Source: Marmoricola endophyticus (GTDB taxonomy: Bacteria; Actinomycetota; Actinomycetes; Propionibacteriales; Nocardioidaceae). From it: a DNA stretch of 64,000 nt. Below, one piece after another: positions 43,120 to 52,027 of this stretch. The notes below the pieces were generated by a model, which was not told where the DNA came from, did not search any database, and saw nothing but the letters and a program-made list of their open reading frames with translations. The stretch lies in the NCBI RefSeq assembly GCF_014644415.1, contig NZ_BMKQ01000001.1:1912861-1976860 (forward strand), written 5' to 3'. Position 1 is the stretch's first letter, and every line of letters starts with the position of its first letter. Made by a program: the position numbers and the translations under genes.

Positions 43120-43758
43120 ATGCGTTTGGACCACCTTTCGTTCGCGGCCGGGCCGGGCGGACTCGAGGCCACCTCGGAGCGGCTCTCGGACCTGCTCGGC
43201 GAGCCGTTCCGCGACGGTGGCGTGCACCCACGCTTCGGCACCCGCAACCGCGTGCTCCCGCTGCGCGACCGGACCTACCTCGAGGTCGTCGAGGTCCTCG
43301 ACCACCCCGCCTCGGACAAGGCGCCGTTCGGCCAGGCCGTCCGCGCCCGCTCCGAGCTCGGTGGCGGGTGGATGGGCTGGGTCGTCGCGGTCGACGACAT
43401 CACCGAGCTCGAGCAGCGCCTCGGCCGCGAGTCGGTCAACGGCAACCGGCACCGCCCCGACGGCAGCGAGCTGCGCTGGAAGCAGCTGGGCGTGAAGGGC
43501 CTGCAGTCCGACCCGCAGCTGCCCTTCTTCGTCGAGTGGCGCTCCGAGCGCGGCGACCACCCGAGCAGCGGCGCCAGCGGCGAGATCTCCTTCGCCTCGC
43601 TCGAGATCGCAGGCGACCCGGAGCGGGTCAGCGAGTGGCTCGGCCAGCCCGTCGAACGGCCGCTGGAGGACGTCAAGGTGGACTGGGTGGCGCCCAACGG
43701 CACCCCCGGCGTCCTGGCCGTGCAGTTCCAGACCGCCACGGGCATGGTCCGGATCTGA
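43120..43758 (+). CDS. VOC-family (glyoxalase-like) protein
   Basis: The 212-residue protein begins LDHLSFAAGPGGLEATSERLSDLLG, with GVHPRFGTRNRVLPL and YLEVVEVLDHPA, typical of the glyoxalase-like domain group in which an N-terminal histidine binds metal. A second half with SFASLEIAGDPERVSEWLG repeats the fold. It could be a lyase or binding protein; no substrate is evident. ATG 43120 follows CACAAT by 7 nt, favoured over GTG 43081. Confidence 0.85.
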   Translation: MRLDHLSFAAGPGGLEATSERLSDLLGEPFRDGGVHPRFGTRNRVLPLRDRTYLEVVEVLDHPASDKAPFGQAVRARSELGGGWMGWVVAVDDITELEQRLGRESVNGNRHRPDGSELRWKQLGVKGLQSDPQLPFFVEWRSERGDHPSSGASGEISFASLEIAGDPERVSEWLGQPVERPLEDVKVDWVAPNGTPGVLAVQFQTATGMVRI

Positions 43759-44489
43759 CTCCCCCTCCACGGATCTCGCGGGGCGCGGTCCGCAGCCCCA
43801 ACATCTGGGAGCACCCGGCGGTCTACGAGCTGGAGAACCGCGCCGCGGACCCCGACCGGCTGATCGAGCAGACGATGGCGGGCCTGGCCCCCTGGGACGA
43901 CCGCACCGTCCTCGACCTCGGGTGCGGCTCCGGCTTCCACCTGCCGCGCTGGGCGGACTCCGCGTACGGGCGCGCGCAGTCGGTGATCGGCGTCGAGCCC
44001 CACGGCGGGCTGGTGGCGATGGCGCGCCGGCGCACCGCGGGCGAGCCGCGGATCGACGTACGCCAGGGCAGCGCGACCGACCTGCCGCTCCCCGACGCGA
44101 GCGTGGACGTGATCCACGCGCGGTGGGCGTACTTCTTCGGGCCGGGCTGCGAGCCCGGTCTGCGCGAGGTCGACCGGGTCCTGCGCAGGGGCGGGACCGC
44201 CTTCGTGATCGACAACGACGGCAGCCGGAGCACGTTCGGCGGCTGGTTCCGCCGCGGCTACCCCGACATCGACCACGACCGGGTCGTCCGCTTCTGGCGC
44301 GCCCGGGGCTGGGAGCGCCACCCGCTGACCATCCGGTGGTCCTTCACCCGGCGTGAGGACTTCGAGGCGGTCGTACGCATCGAGTTCGACCGGCGCACGG
44401 CGGACGCCGTGCTCGCCGAGCACCTCACGCCGCCCGGTGACGGGGTGGAGGTCGACTACGCCGTCGACCTGTGGTCGCTCACCCGCTGA
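43755..44489 (+). CDS. Class I SAM-dependent methyltransferase (start codon unresolved)
   Basis: The frame encodes a methyltransferase with DLGCGSGFHLPRW (SAM motif I), GVEPHGGLVAMARRR, GSATDLPLPDASVDVIHARW and VDRVLRRGGTAFVIDND. Similarity appears to start at NIWEHPAVYELENRA (43800), yet no ATG, GTG or TTG lies in this frame just upstream; the first ATG is 43875, inside the domain. The nearest plausible initiator is CTG 43755, which overlaps the previous stop. Either a rare start or an indel near 43760-43795 is involved. The 3' end overlaps the lacI-type gene by 11 bp. Substrate unknown. Confidence 0.72.
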   Translation: MTPPPRISRGAVRSPNIWEHPAVYELENRAADPDRLIEQTMAGLAPWDDRTVLDLGCGSGFHLPRWADSAYGRAQSVIGVEPHGGLVAMARRRTAGEPRIDVRQGSATDLPLPDASVDVIHARWAYFFGPGCEPGLREVDRVLRRGGTAFVIDNDGSRSTFGGWFRRGYPDIDHDRVVRFWRARGWERHPLTIRWSFTRREDFEAVVRIEFDRRTADAVLAEHLTPPGDGVEVDYAVDLWSLTR

Positions 44490-45492
44490 CCGACGAGCCC
44501 CGGACCACCAGCGACGGCGCGAGCACCGTGCCCTGCTCGGGCGCGGGCGCGCCGGCGAGGGTCTCGTGCAGCAGCCGGACCACCTCGACGGCCACGTCCT
44601 CCAGCGGCTGCCGGACCGAGGACAACCCCGTCACCTGGGCCACGGCGGAGTCGTCGAACCCGACGACCCCGATGTCGGTGCCCGCGCGCAGCCCCCGCTC
44701 CTCGAGCGCCCGGAGGACGCCGACGGCCATGGTGTCGCTGGCGCAGACGAACGCCGTCGCGCCGATCCCGATCCGCTCGTGGGCAGCCATCCGGGCCGCG
44801 TCGGCGTTGTCGGTCAGCCGGCCGCCGAGCCGCTCGGTGGGCTTCTGCGCGCGGCTCATCGCCGCCTTCCAGCCCGTGCGCCGGTCCTCGCCGATCCGCG
44901 AGGACCGCTCCCAGCCGAGCCAGCCGATCCGCTCGTGACCCTGCTCGAGCAGGTGCGCGGTGGCCAGCCTCGCCCCGGCCGCGCCGTCGACGTCCACCCA
45001 GGCGTGGTGGGCACGCGGGTCGTCCCACGGGCGCCCGAAGGCCACGAAGGGGGCGTCGCGGTCCTGCAGCCACGCCGCCTGCGGGGTGCCTGCGTAGGTG
45101 TCGGTGAGGACGAAGGCGTCGACCGCAGTCGAGCGGAGCAGGTCGTCGTACCCGTCGAGGGGATCCTCGGGGTCACCGGAGAAGAGCAGGATCTGGTGCC
45201 CGGTCTCGCGGGTGGACTCCACCAGCGTGTGCAGGAACCGGTCCATCAGCGCGTTGGCCGTGCCCTCCTGCGCCGGCTCGAAGCGCAGGCCGATCAGCCG
45301 GGAGTTTCCGCTGCGCAGCTGTCGCGCCGCCCGGTTCGGGGTGTAGCCGACCTCGGCGATCACCCCGAGCACGCGGTCCAGGGTCTCGGGGCGCAGCAGC
45401 TCGGGGTTGTTCAGCGCGTTGGAGACGGTCTGCCGGGACACCCCGGCGCGCGACGCGACGGTGCTCAGCGTGGGCGGAGCGGTCTCGCTCAC
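44479..45492 (-). CDS. LacI-family transcriptional regulator
   Basis: The 337-residue protein has the LacI helix-turn-helix at its start (LSTVASRAGVSRQTVSNALNNPELLRPETLDRVLGVIAEVGY) with hinge PNRAARQLRSGNSRLIGL and a periplasmic-binding-protein sensor domain (ASDTMAVGVLRALEERGLRAGTDIGVVGFDDS). The inducer is unknown and no sugar operon adjoins. The start is GTG 45492 or the GTG just before it, both behind GGAAGGGGG; the frame opens at 45513. A perfect palindromic operator at 45518 suggests autorepression. Confidence 0.92.
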   Translation of the reverse strand: MSETAPPTLSTVASRAGVSRQTVSNALNNPELLRPETLDRVLGVIAEVGYTPNRAARQLRSGNSRLIGLRFEPAQEGTANALMDRFLHTLVESTRETGHQILLFSGDPEDPLDGYDDLLRSTAVDAFVLTDTYAGTPQAAWLQDRDAPFVAFGRPWDDPRAHHAWVDVDGAAGARLATAHLLEQGHERIGWLGWERSSRIGEDRRTGWKAAMSRAQKPTERLGGRLTDNADAARMAAHERIGIGATAFVCASDTMAVGVLRALEERGLRAGTDIGVVGFDDSAVAQVTGLSSVRQPLEDVAVEVVRLLHETLAGAPAPEQGTVLAPSLVVRGSSVSG

Positions 45493-45517
45493 CACCTGGC
45501 CCCCTTCCGTCACGTGC

Positions 45518-45529
45518 TGGAACGTTCCA
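45518..45529. promoter_or_regulatory. LacI-type operator, probable autoregulation
   Basis: TGGAACGTTCCA is a perfect 12-bp palindrome with the central CG typical of LacI-family operators. It lies 26 bp upstream of the regulator start and about 90 bp from radA on the other side. I saw no second copy in the window. Confidence 0.65.
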
Positions 45530-45620
45530 AGGCTAGACCGTCCCGCCGCACGCCGCGCCGGGCGCCGACACCACCGGCACCGACGACGAACTGTCGGACC
45601 TCTCGCCTACCGTCCTCGTC

Positions 45621-47018
45621 ATGGCCAAGAGCACGCCCCGACCCCGTCCCGCCTACCGCTGCAGCGAGTGCGGCTGGGAGACCGCGAAGTGGGTCGGTCG
45701 GTGCGGGGAGTGCCAGGCCTGGGGCAGCGTCGCCGAGACGGCCGCGCCGAAGAGCCGCGTGGAGGCGGGCCCCGTGACCCGTGCCGCGGTGCCGATCGGG
45801 CAGGTGCCCGTCGAGGAGTCCGCGGCCCGCGACAGCGGCGTGGCCGAGCTCGACCGCGTGCTCGGCGGCGGCCTGGTCCCCGGGGCCGCGATCCTGCTGG
45901 CCGGGGAGCCCGGGGTCGGCAAGTCGACACTGCTGCTCGAGGTCGCCTCGCAGACCGCGCGCACGAGGCAGCGCACGCTCTACATCACCGGCGAGGAGTC
46001 GGCGGCCCAGGTCCGCCTGCGGGCCGACCGCACCGGCGGCGTGCACGAGGAGCTCTACCTCGCCGCGGAGACCGACCTCGGCGCCGTCCTCGGCCACATC
46101 GAGGAGGTGCGTCCGACGCTGCTGGTGATCGACTCCGTGCAGACGATCAGCGCCGCCGACGTCGAGGGCGTGCCCGGCGGCGTCTCGCAGGTCAAGGAGG
46201 TCGCGGCGGCCCTGATCCGCACGGCGAAGCTGCGCAACATCACCGCCGTGCTCGTCGGCCACGTGACCAAGGACGGCAGCATCGCCGGACCCCGCGTGCT
46301 CGAGCACCTGGTCGACGTGGTGCTGCACTTCGAGGGCGAGCGCAACTCCCGGCTGCGCCTGGTGCGCGCGGTCAAGAACCGCTACGGCCCCGTCGACGAG
46401 GTCGGCTGCTTCGACCTCTCCTCCGACGGGATCGTCGCGATCGCCGACCCGACCGGCCTGTTCCTCGACTCCCACCACGGCACGATCCCCGGCACGTGCG
46501 TGTCGGTGGCGATGGAGGGGCGTCGTCCGATGCTGGCCGAGGTGCAGGCGCTGGTGGCCGAGACCGGCGCGGAGCGCCCCCGTCGTACGACCTCCGGCGT
46601 CGACGGCTCGCGCGTGGCGATGATCCTCGCCGTGCTCCAGCAGCACGCCGGCATCCGCCTGACCAGCCACGACGTCTTCGTCTCCACCGTCGGCGGCGCA
46701 CGACTGGTGGGCAGCGCCAGCGACACCGCCGTGGCCCTGTCCATCGCCTCGGCGACGGCGCAGCGAGCGCTCGGGCAGCAGACGGTCGCCATCGGCGAGC
46801 TCGGCCTGTCCGGCGAGCTGCGCCGGGTCCCGGACCTGACCCAGCGCGTGGCCGAGGCCGCCCGCCTCGGGTTCCGGCTCGCGGTCGTGCCCGCCGAGCG
46901 GCCCGAGAGCAACGGCCGCAGCCGGATCGTGGAGGGCATGCGCGTGGTCGAGGTGGGTCACCTGCGTGACGCCCTGCGCCTGGTCGGCCTGTCCGGACGT
47001 GCCAGCGAGGTCGCGTGA
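45621..47018 (+). CDS. radA: DNA repair protein RadA
   Basis: RadA is a RecA-like helicase that processes recombination intermediates. The 465-residue protein has an N-terminal zinc finger (YRCSECGW and [10 protein letters not shown]), Walker [17 protein letters not shown] (about 92-107), Walker B LLVIDSVQ, the RadA motif [13 protein letters not shown] and a C-terminal Lon-protease-like domain. ATG 45621 follows TACCGT (45608-45613) by 7 nt. It precedes disA by 70 bp, as in mycobacteria (Rv3585-Rv3586). Confidence 0.96.
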   Translation: MAKSTPRPRPAYRCSECGWETAKWVGRCGECQAWGSVAETAAPKSRVEAGPVTRAAVPIGQVPVEESAARDSGVAELDRVLGGGLVPGAAILLAGEPGVGKSTLLLEVASQTARTRQRTLYITGEESAAQVRLRADRTGGVHEELYLAAETDLGAVLGHIEEVRPTLLVIDSVQTISAADVEGVPGGVSQVKEVAAALIRTAKLRNITAVLVGHVTKDGSIAGPRVLEHLVDVVLHFEGERNSRLRLVRAVKNRYGPVDEVGCFDLSSDGIVAIADPTGLFLDSHHGTIPGTCVSVAMEGRRPMLAEVQALVAETGAERPRRTTSGVDGSRVAMILAVLQQHAGIRLTSHDVFVSTVGGARLVGSASDTAVALSIASATAQRALGQQTVAIGELGLSGELRRVPDLTQRVAEAARLGFRLAVVPAERPESNGRSRIVEGMRVVEVGHLRDALRLVGLSGRASEVA

Positions 47019-47088
47019 GCCCGGCCACGAATACGGCCTGGGCCGGTTCGAGCGAATCACCTTAGACTCCCCCGCGGGAGGTCGAACG

Positions 47089-48165
47089 ATGCATCACGAT
47101 GACGAGCAGGAGCGGCTGCGGGCGACGCTGGCCACCATCGCGCCCGGGACCGCCATGCGCGACGGGCTCGAGCGCATCCTGCGGGGCCGCACCGGCGCAC
47201 TGATCGTGATGGGCCACGACCGCACCGTGGACGCGCTGGCCACCGGCGGCTTCCGTCTCGACGTGCCGTTCACCTCCACCGCGCTGCGCGAGCTGGCGAA
47301 GATGGACGGCGCGATCGTCCTCTCCGAGGACGGCTCGCAGATCCTGCGGGCGGCCGTCCACCTGATGCCCGACTCCTCGATCCCGAGCGAGGAGACCGGC
47401 ACCCGGCACCGGACCGCCGACCGCGTGGCCAAGCAGACCGGCTGGCCGGTGATCTCGGTGTCGCAGTCGATGCAGATCATCGCGGCGTACGTCGGCCAGA
47501 CGCGGCACGTGCTCGAGGACACCGCCTCCATCCTGTCCCGCGCCAACCAGGCGCTGGCCACGCTGGAGCGCTACAAGAACCGCCTCGACGAGGTCTCCAG
47601 CGCACTGTCCGCCCTCGAGATCGAGGACCTCGTCACCGTGCGCGACGTGGCCGTCGTCCTCCAGCGGCTGGAGATGGTGGTCCGCATCGCGCGCGAGATC
47701 GAGGGCTACGTCCTCGAGCTGGGCACCGACGGTCGCCTGCTCTCGCTCCAGCTCGACGAGCTGATCACCGGTGTCGAGCTGGACCGCGTGATGGTGGTGC
47801 GCGACTACCGCCCTCGGCTGCGCCGGCGCCGCTCCACCGAGGAGATCCTCGACGCGCTGGGCAGGCTCGGACAGGGCGAGCTGGTCGACCCGGGCGCCGT
47901 CGCCGCGGTCGTCGGCCTGCCCTCCACCGAGCCGTTGGACTCCGCGCTCACCCCCCGCGGGCACCGGCTGCTCGCCCGGGTCCCCCGTCTGTCGATCCTC
48001 GTCGCCGACCGGCTGGTCGAGCACTTCGGCTCGCTGCAGAAGCTCCTCGCCGCCTCCGCGGAGGACCTCCAGCTCGTCGACGGTGTCGGCGAGCTGCGGG
48101 CGCGAGGTGTGCGCGAGGCGCTCACCCGGCTGGCCGAGTCCAGCGTGGTCGACCGCTACTCCTGA
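47089..48165 (+). CDS. disA: DNA integrity scanning diadenylate cyclase DisA
   Basis: DisA scans DNA and makes cyclic di-AMP from two ATP. The 358-residue protein has the DAC domain (about 1-140) with [11 protein letters not shown] (catalytic DGA) and [10 protein letters not shown] (RHR), a helical spine, and C-terminal helix-hairpin-helix ([32 protein letters not shown]) for DNA junctions. ATG 47089 has GGGAGG 8 nt upstream, so unlike many neighbours it has a leader; TAGACT at 47063-47068 is a -10 candidate. No c-di-AMP riboswitch was seen in the window. Confidence 0.96.
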   Translation: MHHDDEQERLRATLATIAPGTAMRDGLERILRGRTGALIVMGHDRTVDALATGGFRLDVPFTSTALRELAKMDGAIVLSEDGSQILRAAVHLMPDSSIPSEETGTRHRTADRVAKQTGWPVISVSQSMQIIAAYVGQTRHVLEDTASILSRANQALATLERYKNRLDEVSSALSALEIEDLVTVRDVAVVLQRLEMVVRIAREIEGYVLELGTDGRLLSLQLDELITGVELDRVMVVRDYRPRLRRRRSTEEILDALGRLGQGELVDPGAVAAVVGLPSTEPLDSALTPRGHRLLARVPRLSILVADRLVEHFGSLQKLLAASAEDLQLVDGVGELRARGVREALTRLAESSVVDRYS

Positions 48166-48175
48166 GGACCCGGGC

Positions 48176-48931
48176 TCAGCCCTTCGGGGTCTCCACCGGC
48201 TTGGTCGGCTTGGGCTTCGCAGTCTTCGTGACCACCGGTCGCGGCGGGACCCCGAGCGCGAACTGGACGTCGCTCTGCTGGCCGCCGTACGTCGCGGCGA
48301 CGACGTGGTAGCTGCCCGCCCGCGCCCACGCGGTGCCGCCCGCGCAGCCCTCCGTGGAGCGCCGCCCGGACCACGCGAGGTTGATCGCGGTGGCCTTCTC
48401 GTCGGTCGGCCGCACCGTCACCGACGTGGCGGGGATCGCGGCCGGGCAGTCCTGGCTGGACCAGATCCGGTCCGAGCCGCTGGTGATCTTGGCGACCACG
48501 GTCTTGGCCGACACGGCGAGGGTGCAGGCGTCCCCGTCGGTGGTCAGCACCAGCGGGATCGTGACCGCGCTGCCACCCACGGTCTGCTTCGGGGCCGCCC
48601 GGACCGTCACGTCCTTCGGGTCGCACAGACCGGTCGCGGCCGACAGCGCCTTCCCCGACCTCTTCGGCGCGGTCGACGGGGTCGTCGACGGCGCGGTGGA
48701 GGGCGAGGCCGAGGTGGACGTGCTCGGCGAGGGGGTGCCCGTCGGGGACGCCGGTGCCGCGGCTGTCACCGCACGGTCGGAGGGCTGGTCGTCGCCACCG
48801 AAGGAGCCGACCAGGGCCACCAGCCCGCCGACCAGGAGCACCGCGAGGCCGACGACCAGACCGCGGCGGAACCAGTACACGCGCGGGGGCAACGGGCCTC
48901 GGGGCCGAGTGACGGGGCTCGGGTTGCTCAC
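48176..48931 (-). CDS. Membrane-anchored exported protein (Rv3587c position)
   Basis: The 251-residue protein has a basic, Pro-rich cytoplasmic start, one transmembrane helix (about residues 25-45), a Ser/Thr/Pro-rich linker (residues 60-90, TPSPSTSTSASPSTAP), then an extracytoplasmic beta-rich domain with four cysteines (GLCDPKD, GDACTL, SQDCPA, EGCAGG) that may form two disulfides. The end is Lys/Pro/Thr-rich. GTG 48931 follows TACGGT by 6 nt. Its place between disA and mutY equals Rv3587c, of unknown function. Confidence 0.72.
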   Translation of the reverse strand: MSNPSPVTRPRGPLPPRVYWFRRGLVVGLAVLLVGGLVALVGSFGGDDQPSDRAVTAAAPASPTGTPSPSTSTSASPSTAPSTTPSTAPKRSGKALSAATGLCDPKDVTVRAAPKQTVGGSAVTIPLVLTTDGDACTLAVSAKTVVAKITSGSDRIWSSQDCPAAIPATSVTVRPTDEKATAINLAWSGRRSTEGCAGGTAWARAGSYHVVAATYGGQQSDVQFALGVPPRPVVTKTAKPKPTKPVETPKG

Positions 48932-49013
48932 TGGTGCACCGTAAGCACCGCCGTGCCCGGGATCGGGGAGGCCACGCGGGGGCACCGCGCCTGCTCCGTA
49001 GCCTGGGCTGGCC

Positions 49014-49877
49014 ATGACGACCCTGCACGACACGCTCCTGGACTGGTACGACGACCACCGCCGTGACCTGCCCTGGCGCCGGCCCGAGGCATCGGCGTGG
49101 GGCGTCCTGGTCAGCGAGCTGATGCTGCAGCAGACGCCCGTCGCGCGGGTGCTGCCGGTCTGGGAGGCCTGGCTGGAGCGCTGGCCGACGCCGGCGCGCC
49201 TGGCGGCCGAGTCGAGCGGCGAGGCGGTGCGCGCCTGGGGCCGGCTGGGCTACCCGCGGCGGGCGCTGCGGCTGCACGCCGCAGCGGTGGCGATCACCGA
49301 GCGGCACGGCGGCGAGGTCCCCGACGACCACGCCGCGCTGCTGGCGCTGCCGGGCGTGGGCGACTACACCGCCGCGGCGGTCGCGTCGTTCGCCTTCGGC
49401 CAGCGCCACGTCGTGCTGGACACCAACGTCCGCCGCGTCCTCGAGCGCGCCCTGGGCGGGCGCGCCTTCCCTGGGACGTCCCCGACCCGGCCCGAGCGCG
49501 ACCGCGCCGCCGCGCTGCTCCCGGACGACCCGGCGACGGCGGCCACCTGGGCGGTCGCCGTGATGGAGCTCGGCGCCCTGGTCTGCACGGCCCGGCGGCC
49601 CCGCTGCGAGCAGTGCCCGCTCAGCGGGACGTGCCGCTGGCGGTCCGCCGGGTTCCCCGACGCCGAGGCGCCGCGTCGGGTGCAGACCTACGACGGCACC
49701 GACCGCCAGTGCCGTGGCCGCCTGCTGGCGGTCCTCCGGGACAGCCCCGGCAGCGTGGCCGCCGACCGGCTGGACACGGCGTGGGCCGAGCCGGTGCAGC
49801 GACGGCGAGCACTGGACTCGCTGCTGGCCGACGGACTCGTCGTCCGCACCGAGCGCGGCCGCTACGCGCTGCCCTGA
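49014..49877 (+). CDS. mutY: A/G-specific adenine glycosylase MutY
   Basis: MutY removes adenine mispaired with 8-oxoguanine. The 287-residue protein has the catalytic glutamate in SELMLQQTPVARV, the helix-hairpin-helix LPGVGDYTAAAVASFAFG, the catalytic aspartate in VVLDTNVRRVLE and the iron-sulfur loop C-x6-C-x2-C-x5-C (VCTARRPRCEQCPLSGTC). It lacks the C-terminal Nudix-like domain, ending instead in a winged-helix-like segment (SLLADGLVVRTERGRYALP), as usual in actinobacteria. TAGCCT lies 9 nt before the ATG. Confidence 0.95.
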   Translation: MTTLHDTLLDWYDDHRRDLPWRRPEASAWGVLVSELMLQQTPVARVLPVWEAWLERWPTPARLAAESSGEAVRAWGRLGYPRRALRLHAAAVAITERHGGEVPDDHAALLALPGVGDYTAAAVASFAFGQRHVVLDTNVRRVLERALGGRAFPGTSPTRPERDRAAALLPDDPATAATWAVAVMELGALVCTARRPRCEQCPLSGTCRWRSAGFPDAEAPRRVQTYDGTDRQCRGRLLAVLRDSPGSVAADRLDTAWAEPVQRRRALDSLLADGLVVRTERGRYALP

Positions 49878-50644
49878 GCCAGGGCCAGCTCGCCGAGGTC
49901 GAGCGCACCGGTACGGTCCACCGCCAGCCGCCACCGCGCCTCGGGGCTGTCGCCGACGACGAGCACGGCCACCGACGCCTCCCGGCTCTCGACCAGCGCG
50001 GTCAGCCGTCGCGCGACCGCGGGGCTCGGCGGGGACTGCAGCACGAGCACCCGCAGACGCCGGTCGCGCACCGGTGCCACCCGGCCGACCAGCACGTCGT
50101 CCGGGACCGGCTCGTCCACGCCGCCCAGCAGCTCCGGCGCCGTGTCCGGGTCGGTGGGCGTCGAGACCTCCAGCTCGGCCACGGTGGTGCGTACGAGCAG
50201 GTCGCGGACCGCCTGCAGGGCCGTCCGCCGCGCGAGGGCCGGGTCGCCGCCGAGCGAGACGAGCCCGGGTGCACGACCGAGGTCGACGAGCACGTCCGAG
50301 CCGTCCTCGACGGCCAGCCGTACCACCGCGGCGTACGACCCCGGCCTGGATGCCACGGGCAGGTCGTCACCCGCCACCGACCACCACCCGTCGCTGCGCC
50401 GCACCCACGGGGCCGGGAGGTCACCGGCGACCAGGACCCGGACCTCACGGTCCGCGAGCCGGACCGCGTAGGCCGCAGCAGGCGCGAGCGAGGCGAGCGC
50501 ACGACCGAGGAGGTCGACCCGGTGCGGCCGGACCGGCGCGTGCGGCCGCGGCGTTGGGGAGCGGCGGCCCCGCACCACCCACGTGGCACGGGCCAGCGCG
50601 AGAGCACCGACCAGGATGAGCAGCACCCCCGCGAGCCCGGTCAT
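49862..50644 (-). CDS. Membrane-anchored protein of unknown function
   Basis: The 260-residue protein has an N-terminal transmembrane helix (about residues 4-24), a basic Pro-rich linker (RGRRSPTPRPHAPVRPHRV) and a soluble domain with SDVLVDLGRAPGLVSLGG, then AVRDLLVRTTVAELEVST. That central segment recalls cytoplasmic proteins with a bacterial transcriptional activator domain, but the match is weak. Its 3' end overlaps the 3' end of mutY by 16 bp in convergent orientation. No function assigned. Confidence 0.6.
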   Translation of the reverse strand: MTGLAGVLLILVGALALARATWVVRGRRSPTPRPHAPVRPHRVDLLGRALASLAPAAAYAVRLADREVRVLVAGDLPAPWVRRSDGWWSVAGDDLPVASRPGSYAAVVRLAVEDGSDVLVDLGRAPGLVSLGGDPALARRTALQAVRDLLVRTTVAELEVSTPTDPDTAPELLGGVDEPVPDDVLVGRVAPVRDRRLRVLVLQSPPSPAVARRLTALVESREASVAVLVVGDSPEARWRLAVDRTGALDLGELALAQGSA

Positions 50645-50714
50645 GGCCTCGGTCTACCCGGGCGACGGGCCACCGTCCAGCGACGGCGTCGCCGCCTGTG
50701 GACAACCGTCGGGG

Positions 50715-51305
50715 TCAGCCCCCGACGGTGACGGTGACCGGGTTGGACGCGGTTCCGGTCCCCTGGTCGAGCACGCGGAACCTCTGCTCGCCGTTCTGCG
50801 AGGTGACGACGTAGGTCGAGAAGTCGTCGCCACGCACTCGCACGGTCACGTCGGCGAACGGCTGCCACGAGCCTCCCGTCCGTCGCTGCACCTGCAGGAC
50901 GGTGCCGTCCTTCCCGGCGTACTGACCGGTGAGGTCGATCTGCTGCCCGGGCGCGACCTGGGACTGCCCGGCCGCGAGCGTGAGCTTGCCCTTCGGCTTC
51001 TCCGACGGCGACTCGCTGGGCGACTCGCTGGGGTCGCCGGAGGTGGTCGAGGACGGCGCACCCGAGGGCGTCAGCGCCACGGTCGGCAGCGGCGAGCGCG
51101 ACGACCCGCCCGCCGGCAGGTCGGCGGTCGGCGACTCGTCGCTGCCGACCCCGAGCGCACTGACCACGACGAAGATCCCGCCACCGAGGACCAGGCCGAT
51201 CACCACGGCGATCCCGACGATCTTGACCAGGGCACTGGCCATCGCGCCCTCGTCGGGCACGTGTGCGGGGTCGCGATCGTCGTCGCGACTGTCGTGCTCA
51301 GCCAC
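50715..51305 (-). CDS. Membrane-anchored exported protein, unknown function
   Basis: The 196-residue protein has an acidic cytoplasmic start (HDSRDDDRDPAHVPDEG), one membrane helix (about residues 25-50), a Ser/Pro/Thr linker with PSESPSESPSEKP, and an extracytoplasmic beta-sandwich-like domain (LTLAAGQSQVAPGQQIDLTG ... VLQVQRRTGGSWQPFADVTV) that resembles Ig-like or filamin-type surface modules. It may be a cell-envelope structural or adhesion protein. It is separated by 57 bp from the next small gene upstream. Confidence 0.65.
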   Translation of the reverse strand: MAEHDSRDDDRDPAHVPDEGAMASALVKIVGIAVVIGLVLGGGIFVVVSALGVGSDESPTADLPAGGSSRSPLPTVALTPSGAPSSTTSGDPSESPSESPSEKPKGKLTLAAGQSQVAPGQQIDLTGQYAGKDGTVLQVQRRTGGSWQPFADVTVRVRGDDFSTYVVTSQNGEQRFRVLDQGTGTASNPVTVTVGG

Positions 51306-51362
51306 CGAGGCCGTCCCTTCCGAGTGCGCTGGTCGTGTCCGGACCAGGGTAGTGCCAGCGAA

Positions 51363-51587
51363 TCAGTCAGAGGTAGACCGCGAGCCCGCCCGCAGTGCCT
51401 TCAGGCCCCAGCCGCCCAGGACCGCGGCGATCACGAAGTTGACCACGATCAGCACCGAGTGCGCGACGTAGTAGCCGGTGGGCTCGCCGTCGGTCGTCGC
51501 CAGCGCGACGATGAACCGCGCCCAGGTGAGGACCAGCCACACCGCGACGACGAGCAGGACCACGGCGTGCTTGCGCTCGAGCTTCAC
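51363..51587 (-). CDS. Small membrane protein, SCO4848-like
   Basis: The 74-residue protein has two transmembrane helices (about residues 8-28 and 39-60) with a short loop TTDGEPTGYYVAHS and a basic tail (ALRAGSRSTS). Length, topology and the motif around YYVAHSVL resemble the SCO4848-type membrane proteins of actinobacteria. Function unknown. Confidence 0.65.
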   Translation of the reverse strand: MKLERKHAVVLLVVAVWLVLTWARFIVALATTDGEPTGYYVAHSVLIVVNFVIAAVLGGWGLKALRAGSRSTSD

Positions 51588-51616
51588 GCCACGAGCGTAC
51601 GGGCCACGGACACGCC

Positions 51617-52027
51617 TCAGGAGCGCGGCAGCGACCGGCCGATCGCGGCCAGCGCCGCGAGCGTGGCGGCGATCCCGCGCCGGGTGTCGGGGTCGCGCAG
51701 CCGGCGCAGGAGCGCGAGCGGTCCCTCCGGCCGGCCCGAGGCCGCGGCGACGGCGTCGGCGCGGGCCTGTCGTACGCCGGCCGCGACGCGGGCGGACTCG
51801 TCCGGGTCCAGGTCGCGCAGCGCCCCACCCAGCTCGATCGCCGAGCGCAGGGCGTTGGCGTCCATCGACTGCAGCAGGGTGCGCAGCAGCTGGGGGTACG
51901 CCCGGGCCCCGCCCGCCATCACCCGCAGCAGGCCGCTCTCGTGCAGCGCCTGCACCAGGTCGTCGACCTCGTCGCGAGCACCCGTGTCCTCCGGCACCGG
52001 CGGGAGGTAGCTGATCGGCTCGGCCAC
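51617..52027 (-). CDS. DUF1641 protein, formate dehydrogenase partner
   Basis: The 136-residue helical protein fits DUF1641: DEVDDLVQALHESGLLRVMAGGARAYPQLLRTLL, then the Ala-rich C-terminus. Genes of this family accompany a formate dehydrogenase catalytic subunit, as in Bacillus (YrhD-YrhE, YjgD-YjgC), and probably serve as an accessory subunit. GTG 52027 overlaps the fdh stop by one base (TAGTG), so the two are translated together. Confidence 0.82.
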   Translation of the reverse strand: MAEPISYLPPVPEDTGARDEVDDLVQALHESGLLRVMAGGARAYPQLLRTLLQSMDANALRSAIELGGALRDLDPDESARVAAGVRQARADAVAAASGRPEGPLALLRRLRDPDTRRGIAATLAALAAIGRSLPRS

